Source: Delphinapterus leucas (Eukaryota > Chordata > Mammalia > Artiodactyla > Monodontidae). From it: a stretch of 64,000 nt of DNA. The stretch is taken from positions 9,962,094-10,026,093 of the forward strand of contig NW_022098001.1 in NCBI RefSeq assembly GCF_002288925.2. Reading direction: 5' to 3'. Of this stretch, positions 1 through 11,945 are shown in pieces; position 1 is the first letter of the stretch, and each line of letters starts with the position of its first letter. The notes beneath the pieces are model-generated. The model had not been told where the DNA came from. It saw nothing but the letters and a program-made list of their open reading frames with translations, and did not search any database. The position numbers were made by a program, and so were the translations under genes.

Positions 1-18
1 TCATTATTCATTAATTAC

Positions 19-133
19 CTGCTTCTATAGTGATCAATATTGAAACTTTCTATTTTACATTTCACTTTGGTGTACACATCCTGGACATCTATGGAAGCAC
101 TGAGATCTTCTAGTTCACTGACCATACAAAGTT
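19..133 (-). CDS. VPS13B: VPS13B internal exon (most downstream in window), 115 bp
   Basis: The acceptor is cttattgcag/AACTTTG and the donor AGAAGCAG/gtaatt on the minus strand; phase 1 to phase 2. With the base carried over it reads ELCMVSELEDLSASIDVQD, then VYTKVKCKIESFNIDHYRS, which matches VPS13B directly downstream of PDPENKGT. It is too short and too close to the edge to stand out as an open reading frame, and was found by phase continuity. A decayed tandem copy lies just upstream in the transcript, at 165-274. Confidence 0.93.
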
Positions 134-639
134 CTGCAATAAGAAGCAAATATTAATATCAGTATAGGGTTCACAATCAATATTAAAACTTTCTATTTAC
201 ATTTAATGTTAGCATGTATATCCTTGACATCTACAGAGGGACTAAGACTTTCTGTTCATTAACCACATAAGATTCTAAAATAATAAGGAAAATTAATATC
301 AGTATAGGCCTCAAAATTAAGATACGATGCTTATTTCAAAACAGGGGAAATCCCAGTTAATGTATGAAGTGCTACATCTAATATCAGTCAACAGTCTTTG
401 CAATACATTTAGTGATATGACCAATGAAGAAATTACCTCATGGCTTTTGAAGTGAATTTTGATACAAATAAGACAAAATTTAGGTATTATAGGCAACATG
501 TTAGTATTACTAATAGAAATCACTTGAGTTAGACTTAATGATTGATTTAAATGCCAATGATAAATAAAACTAAGTCTCCAATTTCTTCTAAAAATAGTGT
601 TTAATAGTTTATCTTTTCAGTAGAAAAGTAATCCTGTAC
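134..639 (-). other. VPS13B: VPS13B intron, 506 bp
   Basis: The intron separates exons 811-640 and 133-19. It holds the decayed exon duplicate at 165-274. From about 310 to 639 I see only AT-rich sequence with no recognisable repeat. It starts gtacag and ends with the pyrimidine-poor acceptor cttattgcag on the minus strand. Confidence 0.85.
165..274 (-). pseudogene. VPS13B: Decayed tandem duplicate of the 19-133 VPS13B exon
   Basis: Bases about 175-308 align with about 32-168 at an offset of 140-143 bp. The shared match includes the exon body, the acceptor-side AG and 25-30 bp of flanking intron ending in attaatatcagtatagg. By eye about three quarters of positions agree. The copy keeps an acceptor-like attttag/AATCTTATG but has lost the donor, carries at least two 1-bp deletions relative to the functional exon, and in the inherited phase hits TAG after 14 codons. 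It sits between the 640-811 exon and the functional 19-133 exon, so both copies would lie in the same pre-mRNA. Confidence 0.8.
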
Positions 640-811
640 CTGTGCCTTTATTTTCAGGATCTGGAGCAAAGAGCTTTATAGTAATTTTGGGGAGCACCCA
701 CTGCATCCACAGACTAACACGACCACTGGATCCACCAATATTACTTGTAGTTTGTTCCAAGGTAACAGAATCGGAGAATGGTGAATCATCAACTGCTTGT
801 ACAGAATCTCC
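640..811 (-). CDS. VPS13B: VPS13B internal exon, 172 bp
   Basis: The acceptor is cctcatcccag/GGAGATTC and the donor GGCACAG/gtacag on the minus strand; phase 0 to phase 1. The 57 codons start GDSVQAVDDSPFSDSVTLEQ, end the acidic/Ser-rich linker begun in the previous exon, and return to a structured segment with RVSLWMQWVLPKITIKLFAP and DPENKGT. The last base joins AA of the following exon to make a glutamate codon. I recognise it as VPS13B. The following intron is only 506 bp. Confidence 0.96.
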
Positions 812-1072
812 CTGGGATGAGGAAGAACAACAATACTTTGTAACATAAATAAAAATAACTAAAAATGTATAATTTAAAATCTGCAATTACTGCTTATAAC
901 TTATCATATATGATAATGCAAATCATATAAATGTTTATACATAATGCCAGTAATATAAGCATACACTGATCATATGGTTTTCATAGTTACAGTGTACATG
1001 CATGCCATTCCAGTTCCTCTAAATGAGTTAGGATCATACCAATGAGTATTTCCTTATAGAGTAGCTATAGCC

Positions 1073-1259
1073 AAGGGCCAAACTGGGCTCTATTTTTGGA
1101 AATAAAGTCTTACTACCTCACAGCCACATCTACTCATTTATCTATTGCCTACGACTACTGATTAGCAGAGTTAAGTAGCTGCTTTAGAGCTGCTATGATC
1201 CACAAAGCCTACAATATTTACTATCTTGTCATTTATGGAAAAAGTTTGTCTACCCCTGC
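1073..1259 (+). mobile_element. hAT-Charlie-type MITE
   Basis: Ancient short DNA transposon with the consensus order ggccaaactgggctc, gaaataaagtcttac, attgcctacgactact, agagttaagtagctgc, aatatttactatcttgtc and gtttgtctacccctg. It is the same family as 23632-23813 and 43468-43698. Confidence 0.7.
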
Positions 1260-1455
1260 TATGGTGTATTTATGTATGAATATATAATAACCATAGTAAA
1301 ACACAGCATAATCACCGTGATTTAAGAAACAGCAAAACATTCATCACGCCTCACATATTTTAATATTAAGGAGACATTTAAAAGCAGATTCGACAACAGA
1401 TTTTTTAAATGATTTATATGGTTAAAAGTCTCTTAATTAGAGGTACAGAGCATGA

Positions 1456-1471
1456 GTGTGTGTGTGTGTGT
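1456..1471. repeat. (GT)n microsatellite
   Basis: Eight uninterrupted GT units in AT-rich intron. Confidence 0.9.
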
Positions 1472-2186
1472 TATGGTTATCTTTACAGAAATATATTTGG
1501 CAAATTATACATATCCTACAGAAAGGTACAATAAAAATGATAACAATGAAACAAAATTAAGTAAAATGAGCAGGTTTTTGATAAATACCTCTTAGCTCAA
1601 CAAATTTTCCCAGGTTAATATTCAATGTTTTGCACATTTGAGATGGTATTATTTTGTAATTTGATGTACTTCAGAGTGTATCTCCAGCCCAATAAGAGGC
1701 AGCTGAAGCCCAAGAATATAACCCTTGGATCACAGACCTCAGCCCAGAAGAAGGGAATCTTGCAGCTTCAGAGAACCTGCCATACATGCTGGCCCCAAAC
1801 CTTCATCAGAGCATAAGCTTATTCAGTTCAACAAATACATACTGAATTCTGGATATGTATAAGGTCCTAAATTTGGTACTAATAAACTTTCTGTAAAAGG
1901 TCTGTTGGGTTGTTTTTTAATCTTTTAAGCAGGTGAAAATAAATCCTGGTTTGAAGATGAACAGCTTCAGTCTCAAAGGCAGGAAGAGATGGTGCCAGAG
2001 ATAGTGATCACTCACTCATGTATTCTGTTCTTTTAGGATTAGCTACCAAGTATTTGGGTTTTTTAAATCCCAACTTTGCTGTCCATCTAAAACCTTCAAA
2101 AAAACTCCAGAAGCTAAACTCATTCTCTGTGAACTGATCAAATACACCAGAGCATGCTTACTTTTTTAAAAGATGTATATATATAT

Positions 2187-2810
2187 TCATGTACCAAAAT
2201 GTTCATTGCAGCTCTATTTACAATAGCCCGGAGATGGAAACAACCTAAGTGCCCATCATTGGATGAATGGATAAAGAAGATGTGGCACATATATACAATG
2301 GAATATTACTCAGCCATAAAAAGAAATGAAATTGAGCTATTTGTAATGAGGTGGATAGACCTAGAGTCTGTCATACAGAGTGAAGTAAGTCAGAAAAAGA
2401 AAGACAAATACTGTATGCTAACACATATATATGGAATTTAAGAAAAAAAAATGTCATGAAGAACCTAGGGGTAAGACAGGAATAAAGACACAGACCCACT
2501 GGAGAATGGACTTGAGGATATGGGGAGGGGGAAGGGTAAGCTGTGACAAAGTGAGAGAGAGGCATGGACATATATACACTACCAAATGCAAAACAGATAG
2601 CTAGTGGGAAGCAGCCACATAGCACAGGGAGATCAGCTCGGTGCTTTGTGACCACCTGGAGGGGTGGGATCGGGAGGGCGGGAGGGAGGGAGATGCAAGA
2701 GGGAAGAGATATGGGAACATATGTATATGTATAACTGATTCACTTTGTTATAAAGCAGAAACTAACACACCATTGTAAAGCAATTATACCCCAATAAAGA
2801 TGTTAAAAAA
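2187..2810 (+). mobile_element. 5'-truncated young L1 (3' end only)
   Basis: It matches 42201-42828 of the full-length element almost base for base, from the last 80 or so ORF2 codons to the A tail. A target-site duplication of about 15 bp (aagatgtatatatat) flanks it at 2170-2186 and 2811-2825. The match begins abruptly, so this is a standard truncated insertion. Confidence 0.93.
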
Positions 2811-4832
2811 AAGATGTATATATATTTAAATATTAGTTATATGTACTTAAGCTTAGTTTGATAGGCAGCATGATGTATTGAAGACAGTATGGCCATCCTT
2901 TGTTCCAATTACACCAAGCAAAGCAGAAAGCTCACTGCTCGTGATGTTTTCATCTAAATGCTTTTCCAAAACTAAGTGGCCCTAAATCTGCTAAAATTGA
3001 AATTCCTAGAATTTGAGAAGCTATATAAAAATTCAGGTTTCTGGTTAGCTGTCTAAAGTAACACATCTAATGAAAAGCACAAACTAATCCCAGAAAAAGA
3101 TACATTTTAGAAAGTCAAATTCAATAAAAGACAGCATAATGTAGTCAGTATGCCTTTCTCTATGGATTGGGCCTTAGAGCAGAAGAATTCATAAATTAAA
3201 TTCTCCCTCCAACACTTAGAAGAACATTATAATCCCAAGAATGGAAATTGTAGGGAAAAGACCATCTCAAATCAATGAAACCTTGATTTTTAACACTATT
3301 AAGTATACTTAGTAGGAATGCTAAGAAAACTGTGGCTTCAAATTTAATAAGCAAGCACTCCTGAGAAAAAGTTTTACTCTCCTTCTTCATGCAGTTTCAA
3401 TTTTCATTTTGGATTTACAACACTTGGTGCGGTATTGTTAAATATGTTTGTGCATTAATTTTCTGCTCTATTTCTAAATCTATAGCAAAAATTGAGCCAG
3501 AATTGGAGACGCTGAACTATTTTCCCACACCTCTTTAGCCAAGGTCTAAAATATACAGTTCAATTTTTTCACCATTTTGTCGCAAATTGACCAAAATACT
3601 GAGTTTATTATGCTAGCTGAATTTATCTTTGTTCATCTGGAAGAGGAAACACTTCAGCCCTTCATCCTTGGCCTGCTTCAGAGCTCAGGGATGATCATAC
3701 TTTTGGCCACACTGCTACTCTCCCTTATCAAAATAACTCCAGCATTCTTTTTCAATCACAAAACTTCCCAAAGGTCTAAACACTTCCACTGCTGTTTGTA
3801 CTTAAGTCAACGATAACAAGTGGACTGCTGTGGTTTCCACTACCTTTGCTCTCACCATTTCAATGTGAAGGGTGGGAAAAACGAATAACTGTTTTTAAGC
3901 TCACTACTTAAGCCTGCCACTCATATTTCCCCTTCTAGCACCACTGAGATCGATATTCAGGAAGCTAGAGCTATATCCACTGAAAAGTATACTGCTCCTT
4001 ATCAACATGTCAACATAAAAAGAATTACTCGTAGTTTAAAGTATAAGTCATCCAAGGATCATATAAGCAAATACTTCTCTTCTACTTAACACAAGCAACT
4101 GTTAAGAGCATACTTTTTTAAACTAGATTCATTTATGGTGAATTCTTTATTGTCGAAATAATTTAACAATAATAGTTCTTACCCAACTCAGCAACAAATA
4201 CCTTAAACAGTGTTTTTAAATTTTATGGACTTTTGGAATGCAAATATTAATTAGAAATTTAAACATACAGATACATAATATAAATAAGCACAACAAACGT
4301 AAGGTGACCTCAGATAAATAGGTTATATTTATGCAATAAAACTATTTGCATAAAAAAATAAGCCAATAATTGACAAATTAGAGACATTTTCCAGCATGAT
4401 TATTTTGAAATAAGAAAAGCATGACAACAAAATATTGTGTTGATTCATATGTGAAGGCTAAACAATAACCTGCTTTGATATATGTATTATATATGTATGT
4501 TCTTTCAACAGCTACTCAATTAATTAGATGATAATCTAAATGCTAAGATTTCTACATTTTGAATAAAAGTTTCTCCCTAAATGTTGAAGATAAAATCATT
4601 TAAAGATAAATATTTAATGAAATAAGTCTATTTTGAGGAAGAGATTTAAAACTATTAAGAGACAGCCTTAAAATATCAACTGAGTAAAAAAGTTCAAACT
4701 AAACTTACTTTCTAAAAGGTTGTCTAGAATAATAATTTGAGGTAGATTGCTGCTTAGGTTAACTGCACTTAAATCCCTGAAAAACTGACAATAGTTTTGC
4801 TATAGCAGTTGATGCCAAACAACTTCACTTTG

Positions 4833-5142
4833 TTTTTTTTTGAGATACAATTGACATATAATATTATAATAGTTTCAGGTATAAAACATAATGATTTGAT
4901 ATTTATATATATTGTGAAATGATCATAGTAAGTCTAGTTAACATCCATTGTCACACAGTCATAAATTGTTTTTTCTTGTGATGAGAAATTTTAAGATCGA
5001 CTCTCTTAGCAGCTTTCAAATATACAATACAATATTATTAACTTCAGTCACCATGGCATACATTACAACACTAGGGCTTATTTATTTTATAACTGGAAAT
5101 TTGTACCTTTTGACCACCTTCATTCATTTTTCCCCCCAAATT
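4833..5142 (-). mobile_element. L1 3' UTR fragment (older)
   Basis: It begins with a T-run, then the reverse complement of a known L1 3' UTR (landmarks gttaacatccat, cttttaagatc-like and ataactggaaatttgtacc). A 9-bp repeat ttcactttg at 4824-4832 and 5143-5151 is a plausible target-site duplication. Confidence 0.75.
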
Positions 5143-5234
5143 TTCACTTTGGATTTAACTGAAAATAAATGCATTTTAAATAATTACTGGGGACTAAGAA
5201 ATGAACCACTTCATGCTGGATTGTTTTCTGGAAA

Positions 5235-5385
5235 TATATATATTTATAATTGAAGTATAGTTGATTTACAATACTATATTAATTTCAGGTGTACAATAGA
5301 GTGATTCAATATTTTATAGATTACACTGCATTTAAAGTTATTATAAAATACTGGCAATATTCCATGCTATACAACACAGCACATA
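5235..5385 (-). mobile_element. L1 3' UTR fragment
   Basis: Minus-strand L1 tail with the landmark ttgaagtatagttgattta, followed by atttcaggtgtacaatag. It is short and diverged. Target-site duplications are uncertain (ctggatt-like on both sides). Confidence 0.65.
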
Positions 5386-5835
5386 CTGGATTTTTTTTGA
5401 GAACTAGGCTGCTGAAGTAATTTTAATTCCAGAATCAATAAAATATGCAACTCGAATTTTGCCATGACCCTCTAACCTCCCAACATTGTTGGTTAATCTG
5501 TCAATTTTTACCTTAGGCTGAGTTATAAATCAATATTCTAGCATTCACTCAGCATTTTATATTTTTCTAAAGCTTTAAAATTATTTCTTTAAAATGCTGT
5601 GAATAAGGATGACATTATCAAAGACATTATACATATATACAAGAAGTTAAAATGAAAAAATGCTTAATGGTTTGCCTAAAATTACAACTTAATTGGAGGG
5701 ATTTAATTTCATCAACACAATATAGCTATCCATAATAATTGTCCTTCCTACATGACCTTTATGGAATGTACTGAAAATCCAGAAGTTCAAAATAATATTT
5801 TATATAATTAGAACAGCTTCCAAAAGACTTAACAG

Positions 5836-6040
5836 GGCTTCCCTGGTGGCGCAGTGGTTGAGAGTCCACCTGCCGACGCAGGGGACACAGGTTCGTGACC
5901 CGGTCCGGGAGGATCCCACATGCCGCGGAGCGGCTGGGCCCGTGAGCCATGGCTGCTGAGCCTGCGCTTCTGGAGCCTGTGCTCCGCAGCGGGAGAGGCC
6001 ACAACAGTGAGAGGCCCGCGTACCGCAAAAAAAAAAAAAA
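5836..6040 (+). mobile_element. CHR-family tRNA-derived SINE (short form)
   Basis: The tRNA-Glu-derived head ggcttccctggtggcgcagt contains an A box and, at ggttcgtgacc, a B box for Pol III. The body has the ccgcggagcggctgggcccg signature and an 18-A tail. A perfect 14-bp target-site duplication, aaaagacttaacag, lies at 5822-5835 and 6041-6054. It is nearly undamaged, so it is young. Confidence 0.96.
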
Positions 6041-7694
6041 AAAAGACTTAACAGTTTATGTACTTGACCTTATAAGGGAAATATGTGAATGTGTATGTAT
6101 TTGTGTATTGTGTATCTATTTGCTTTGTTCACTTGTTATTAAAACAAATCATCAAAATGTTAGCACTTTCAAAGGCACTTTTTATTGTTGGGCTATCTTG
6201 TAAGCAAAATGGCATAAATATTTCAATGAACATGATTATATAGTGTTTCACTTTCCTGAACATCTCCCTGAACACAAATTTTTGACAACCTTAACTAGCT
6301 GAAATACAGTGAAATATGTTCTACAAGTGGACAGGTAAAGCCTTACTTTGGGTCTATGATAAGAATTAGCATGCCAGAGACATCTTGTTTTATACCAAAA
6401 TTTTTGCTCACCCTTCTATGTAATACAGAATTTTCTCTGGGAAGCAGCAATGCAGTGATGGGCTAAATTTCCCAGTGTACCTATATATTAGGTGTATACA
6501 CATATCCATCCCCGAAGTTAAATATTATAAATTCTGCTAAAGATAAAGGACTAAAATGCTTAATTTTTTTTAAAAGCTGAATATTATTAATCTAAGTATC
6601 CAATTTAAGAAATTAGAAAAACAACAGAATAAACCCAAGAAAAAAGAAATATCTATCTTAGCCTAAGTAGTGGAAAAACGTTACCCTTGAGACTTTTAAA
6701 CACATCTCTGGGTTACATGTAGGTTTGAGGGCTTGATTTCATACTACCGAAATGTTTCAAGAAACATCTAGCTACGAAATTAACAGTAAAGGGGTCCCAG
6801 GCTAGTGATGGCCCTTGGAGTCCCTCAGAGAAGGAAACACAGAAAATCCCTATTGGGGAACAGGCCCTCATACACTATGCAAGAGTCTCATAAAGTCGCA
6901 CTAGTGAAGAACTCCCAACAGAAGAGCACATAACGCATAAAGAAACAGTCTACTAAGAGCAAGGGTTAAGAATACAACAGTAGGATTAGAATCTCAAGAA
7001 ATTCAGATAACAGATCTGATAAATAATATAAAAGAATTATGTTTAAAACAACAAAAGACATAAAAACAAACAGAAAAAATAAACTCAATATATGCTTTTA
7101 TGAATTCATATCAAAATATATTTGTAGTGACAATGAATATATACATCTCTATGCCCTGTACTATAATAAATCAGATTTAATTTCGTCAAAGTGAGTTGAC
7201 TTCCCAAATTGTTTAACATCCATATATTAAAGAACAATGTGTTTAAAACCTACTCTGTACCAAGCACTATTGTTTGGTACAGAGTACGTACTGGTTACTC
7301 AAATTAGGGTTATCCTATGATGATAAATATAATAGGTGACGGGTGATAATAGAAAGTTTATAGTTCACATCCAGTATGGCATTGAAACAGTATAATCATT
7401 ATTTAACACTGTTACTTCTAAACCAATATAAACCTCTCAGTGTAAATCATTTTACCTCCAACCCATAATGTTTGACTTAACACTTATTGCAGATGAAAAG
7501 AATAGTATAAAAGTACAACTAACGTGGGAACAGAAAAAGTAACAGTGTCAAATTTTCAATACGTCTTTTGCTATTTGAACAAAATCTGTTAGTGCTGAAA
7601 CATGCTAGAAGGTTTCCTTAACAGAAAATTATTATCAAAAAAGAAAATTATGTTCAACTTGAAAATATTGCCTAATATTTAAAAAGTTAAGTGA

Positions 7695-8290
7695 AATATT
7701 TATTCAACATATTACTGGAAGTCTTAGCCACAGCAATTAGGCAAGAAAAAGAAGTTAAAAGCAACAAAATTGGAAAGGGAAAAAAGCAAAATGATCTCTG
7801 TTTGCAGACAACATGACCTTATATGTAGAAAATGCTAAAGATTCAACAACAAAAAATTTTAGAATAAACGAATTCAGCAAGATACAAACCCACATCTGTG
7901 TTTTTGCACAATAACAGTGAACAATCAGAAAAGGAAATTAATAAAACAATTCTGTTTATAATAGCATCAAAAAGAATAGAATACTTAGGAATAAACTTAA
8001 CCAAGGAAGTGAAAGACTATAAAATATTGCTAATAGAAATAGAAGAAGACACAAACAAATGGAGAAATGTCCCATGTTCATGGATCAGAAGACTTAATGT
8101 TAAAATGGGAAGTTATTGTTTAACAGGTACCACATTTCAGCTGGGAAAAGTTTAAAAAGTTTTGGAGATGGTTGACGGTGATGGTTGCACAACAATGTGA
8201 ATGTACTTAATGTCACAGAAGGGTACTCTTAAAAATGGTTTAAAAAGGTAATTTTATGTTGTGTATATTTTACCAGAATTAAACATTTGA
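7695..8290 (+). mobile_element. Old L1 fragment with internal deletion
   Basis: Bases 7695-8112 are ORF2 reverse-transcriptase sequence in sense, partly open (YLGINLTKEVKDYK). The catalytic FADD reads FADN at about 7802. At about 8113 the sequence jumps to an L1 3' end (gatggttgcacaacaatgtg, then aaaatggttt), so most of the ORF2 C-terminus is missing. Confidence 0.8.
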
Positions 8291-8864
8291 CATAAAAACA
8301 TTAACTGGGACATAAAGTCATAATTGCACAGTATCAAAAGACAGTGTATTTGTTTAGCATCTATAAAAATTATGTTTATTAGTTTCATTTTATACAGCCT
8401 GGGCTATCAGAACGCCATAAAACATCTTTATTTTACCATTAAGTATTACTTTATCAATAATGAGTAGTATAAAATTCATTTTCTAGGAATACAGCAATAC
8501 CATTGTTGGAGTTGGGAACCTGGAACAAGATGCTTGCCTATATTCCCTTTATGATGATGACATTAGTGTATTTTGTCTATCCAGTCCTTACCTCTTTTCT
8601 AATAATCTTCTAAGTTAAAACTTCTTCTATATGCAAAGAATGCCTAAACTAAGACACAGTTTGGATGAGGTATGTGTTACACACAAGTGCCTTTTCAATT
8701 AGGATTACCTTGTTGATTATCATGGGAATATACAGTGACTGTGAGAATTTCCACACAAAACATATTTTTCTAGATAATAAAACAAGGGGGAACACTTCTC
8801 ATATCATTTTGTGAAGACAGTGTGATCATGATACCAAAATACAACAAAGATATTATGTAAAAGA

Positions 8865-9200
8865 AAAGTTAAAGGCCAGTATCACTCATGACTATGATAC
8901 CAAAACCCTAAATATTAGCAAACACAATCCAGCAAGATATGAAAAGGAAAATATATTACATCTAAGCTGGGTTTGTTCCAGAAACACAAGATCAGCTTAA
9001 TATTTGAAAATCAACCAAAGTTACTAGTCACCTTAAAGGAATAAAGAAGAAACAAGTACTGAATATATAATCGTATCAACTGAATAAAAGTGCTAAATAA
9101 AAGTGCCAAATAAGTGTACTCCTATAACAAAATGGTCAAGATTTCTAAAAAGAAAACTAAAATCTTACTGAAATTAAAGAAAATACAAATAGAGGAATGA
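8865..9200 (+). mobile_element. Old L1 ORF2 fragment
   Basis: Sense L1 ORF2 landmarks include aaggccagtatcactcatga, aaacacaatccagcaa and gggtttgttccagaaa, with multiple stops and indels. Confidence 0.75.
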
Positions 9201-9259
9201 GCCACATTCATAGAGTATATGGACAAACTATACATACTCAGTTAATATTTGTACTAACA

Positions 9260-9400
9260 TATTGAGATGAATATTAACATTATCCCCGCTTTTAGAGATG
9301 ATGAAACTAAATCACAGAGGTTAAATAATGTGATCATAAACTGCAGAGATTAAAAACTCAAGTTGTCTGATTCCAAAGTGACTTCTATAGATTCCATTAA
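9260..9400 (-). mobile_element. MIR/L2 relic
   Basis: gagatgatgaaactaaatca, then cagaggttaaataatgtgat, and gtctgattccaaagtgac match the MIR core in reverse orientation. Confidence 0.6.
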
Positions 9401-10030
9401 CTTAGAATCACACTCAGATGAGCTGGACCAGTCCCTACTTCGTGTGACACTAACTTCAAGTCACTGCATCTCAATTTTCTAGTAAATGATCTTCCAACAA
9501 TCCCTTTCAATAGTATAGCTGTAAATTGATGGAATTAAGAGAAACATCTTTCTCACTTGTCAAGCTCTGCAAAATTATTATACCAAAGTCAGAGGAAGGC
9601 AATTCTTAAAGCTGACAAAGTAGAGAGTCTATGACAAAAAGTGGGAAGCAGCACACAGAATTTAGCTAGTTTTCCCCAGGAGAAAAAAAAAATACACCTT
9701 AGAGAAAATAAATTACTAGCATTCTATTTTTCTGTTTGCAAGGTTACTAGGGAAACTAAATAAACGACTTCTAATTTTCACTTTTTTCCCTTTAGTACCA
9801 CATTTTTTGGCAAAACTTTGAAATATGCTTGAATACATTTAGGGATAATATTAAATGCCATTTTAATTCTATACCATTCATGCTGGTACTAAGCAAATCT
9901 CATTAAAATGACAGAAATGTGCTCTTCTGAGTAAGAAAATCAGTACTAAATAAAGTATATTTAATGATTCTGCATTCACTTTCCTCTACCCCCTAATTTC
10001 TATACCAAATAACTCAGTTATCAACATATA

Positions 10031-10106
10031 GAGCTGGCCAAAAAGTTTTTTCGGGTTTTTTATAATATCTTATGGAAAAACCCAAACGAACTTTTTGGCC
10101 AACCCA
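10031..10106. mobile_element. Palindromic mariner-type MITE (hairpin)
   Basis: Nearly the whole element is an inverted repeat. The termini ggccaaaaagtt (10036-10047) and aactttttggcc (10089-10100) pair perfectly, and the stem continues through cgggtttttt against aaaaaccca-type sequence, leaving a small loop around ataatatctta. It is flanked by TA-rich target sequence. Known artiodactyl mariner MITEs have this form. Confidence 0.8.
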
Positions 10107-10241
10107 ATATTTCAACAGGTAAAGAAAAATTAAAATAGCATTTCTGGTATTAGTTTTGAAATGGTTTGTCAGGCACAAGTCATATAAAATGCATATAATA
10201 TCTTCAGGGAAAAATTACTTCATTAAGAGTTAATCAACCTT

Positions 10242-10750
10242 TATTCACCAATGTTCATAGTAGCGTTATTCGTAATAGCCAAAAGGAGCAAATAACCCAG
10301 ACGTCCATCAACAGATCAATGGATAAAAATAGTATGCTATATACACAAATGGAGTAACACTCAGCCATAGAAGGCATTGAAATTCTTATACATGGATGAT
10401 GTATAAAACATTCTTCTTACTACCTGGATGAATCTCTAAAACATTATACTAAATGAAATAAGCTAAATGAATACTTACGATTCCTCTTATATGAGATACC
10501 CAGAATAGGCAAATTCACAGAGACAGAAATACAGTAGAGGTTACCAGGGATGGGGTTGGGAGGATGGGGAGTCACTGTTTCATGGGAAAAGAGTTTTTGT
10601 TTGAAATGATGAAATAGTTTTGGAAATGGATAGTCGTTATGGCTGTGCAACACTGAGATTATTCATTTAATGCCAGAAAATTGTACATATAAAAATGGTT
10701 AAAATGATAAATTTTATGTAACTTATATTTTACCACAATAAAGAAAATTT
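10242..10750 (+). mobile_element. Old L1 3' end
   Basis: Landmarks of L1 ORF2 end and 3' UTR: caatgttcatagtagcgtta, gtccatcaacagatcaatgg, the grid-like ggttaccagggatggggttg and the terminal tatattttaccacaataaag. It is heavily diverged and the ORF2 end is not open. Confidence 0.8.
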
Positions 10751-11406
10751 AGCAAAAAAAGTTACCAATGATATTGCGAATCTAATATAATATGTACAAG
10801 GCAGAATGAGAAAAACAAAGATTCCAAAGACTAGTTCTTAGTACTCAATGATGTTAAAGAAATTTAAATTCAAGTAACATGGCACACTAAGTTGAAATGA
10901 ATGTTTTCCTTTTCTACTACAAAAGCACTGAAATTCTAGATAAAACACAAGAATTTGTTTTAATACATTAAAGTGCTGTGTATCTTTTCTTTGGTCTTGC
11001 AGACCTACTCTTCAATCATCAATACCCTCTCTACCTGGGAGGCTAATCTATGCGAACAATATGTACAAATATTCTTGTCCTCTGGTTTCTGGTCATTTTC
11101 AGCTAATGAGGAACATGGCAGGAGATAGAAAGGAGGGAGGAGAATGAAGTCAGTATTATTCCCTGTTCTCCCTGCCCGTAAGCCTATTTATGGCAAAAAC
11201 ATCCCAGCGTTACTAGCTCCAGGTACTGTACTATCTCCTGTGGTTTCCCTTCCCAGTCAACACCTTTGTCCTTAAGAGAATGTCATCTTTTTCTAACTAA
11301 TATAATAGTTAAACTTGAAATAAATAAAGGGAAATCTCAAGATGTCAGAAATGAAGAGGAAACACAAAGTCAGGATAACGACTGGGAACTGAGTCATTAC
11401 AGACTC

Positions 11407-11945
11407 AGTTTTCCATTATAGATTATTACAAGATATTGAGTATAGTTCCCTGTGCTATACAGTAGGTCCCTGTTGTTCACTATTTTATATACAGTAGTGT
11501 GTAGATGTTAATCCCAAACTCCTAATTTATCTCCCCCCCATCCCCTTTAGTAACCATAAGTTTGCTTTCTATCTCTGTGAGTCTATTTCCGTTTTGTAAA
11601 TAAGTTCATTTCTATCATTTTTTTTAGATTCCACATGTAAGTGATGTCATATGATATTTGTCTTTCTCTGTCTGACTTACTTCACTTAATATGGTAATCT
11701 CTAGGTCTCACTGCAATCCCACTCCTGGGCACTTCTCTGGAGAAAACTCTAATTTGAAAAGATACATGCATCCCAATGTTCATAGCAGCATTATTTATAA
11801 TAGCCAAGGCATGGAAGAAACCTAAATCAACAGATGAATAGATAAAGAAGATGTAGTATATACACAATGGAATATTACTCAGCCATAAAAAAATGAAATA
11901 ATGTCATTTGCAGCAACATGGATGGACCTAGAGATTATCATATAC
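11407..11945 (-). mobile_element. L1 3' end with 5' inversion
   Basis: Bases 11407-11707 are an L1 3' UTR on the minus strand (tagttccctgtgctatacag, taagttcatttctatc). At 11708 orientation flips: 11708-11945 is the adjoining ORF2 end on the plus strand (caatcccactcctgggca, ttactcagccataaaa). Both pieces contain the sequence around atctctaggtc, so the break is at one spot of one element. Confidence 0.8.

Noticed and set aside
2371..2655. Minus-strand open frame of 94 codons also seen at 42385-42642 and 61916-62131
   Set aside because: The recurrence looked like a small gene family, but all three are the antisense of the young L1 3' UTR.
5836..5900. tRNA gene-like A and B boxes in several places
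   Set aside because: They belong to tRNA-Glu-derived SINE heads; none folds as an intact tRNA with acceptor stem and CCA-compatible end.
5949..6203. Open frame across 5949-6203 and the antisense frame 5759-6028
   Set aside because: Both are read through the CHR SINE at 5836-6040 and its A tail; the SINE has a perfect target duplication and no coding role.
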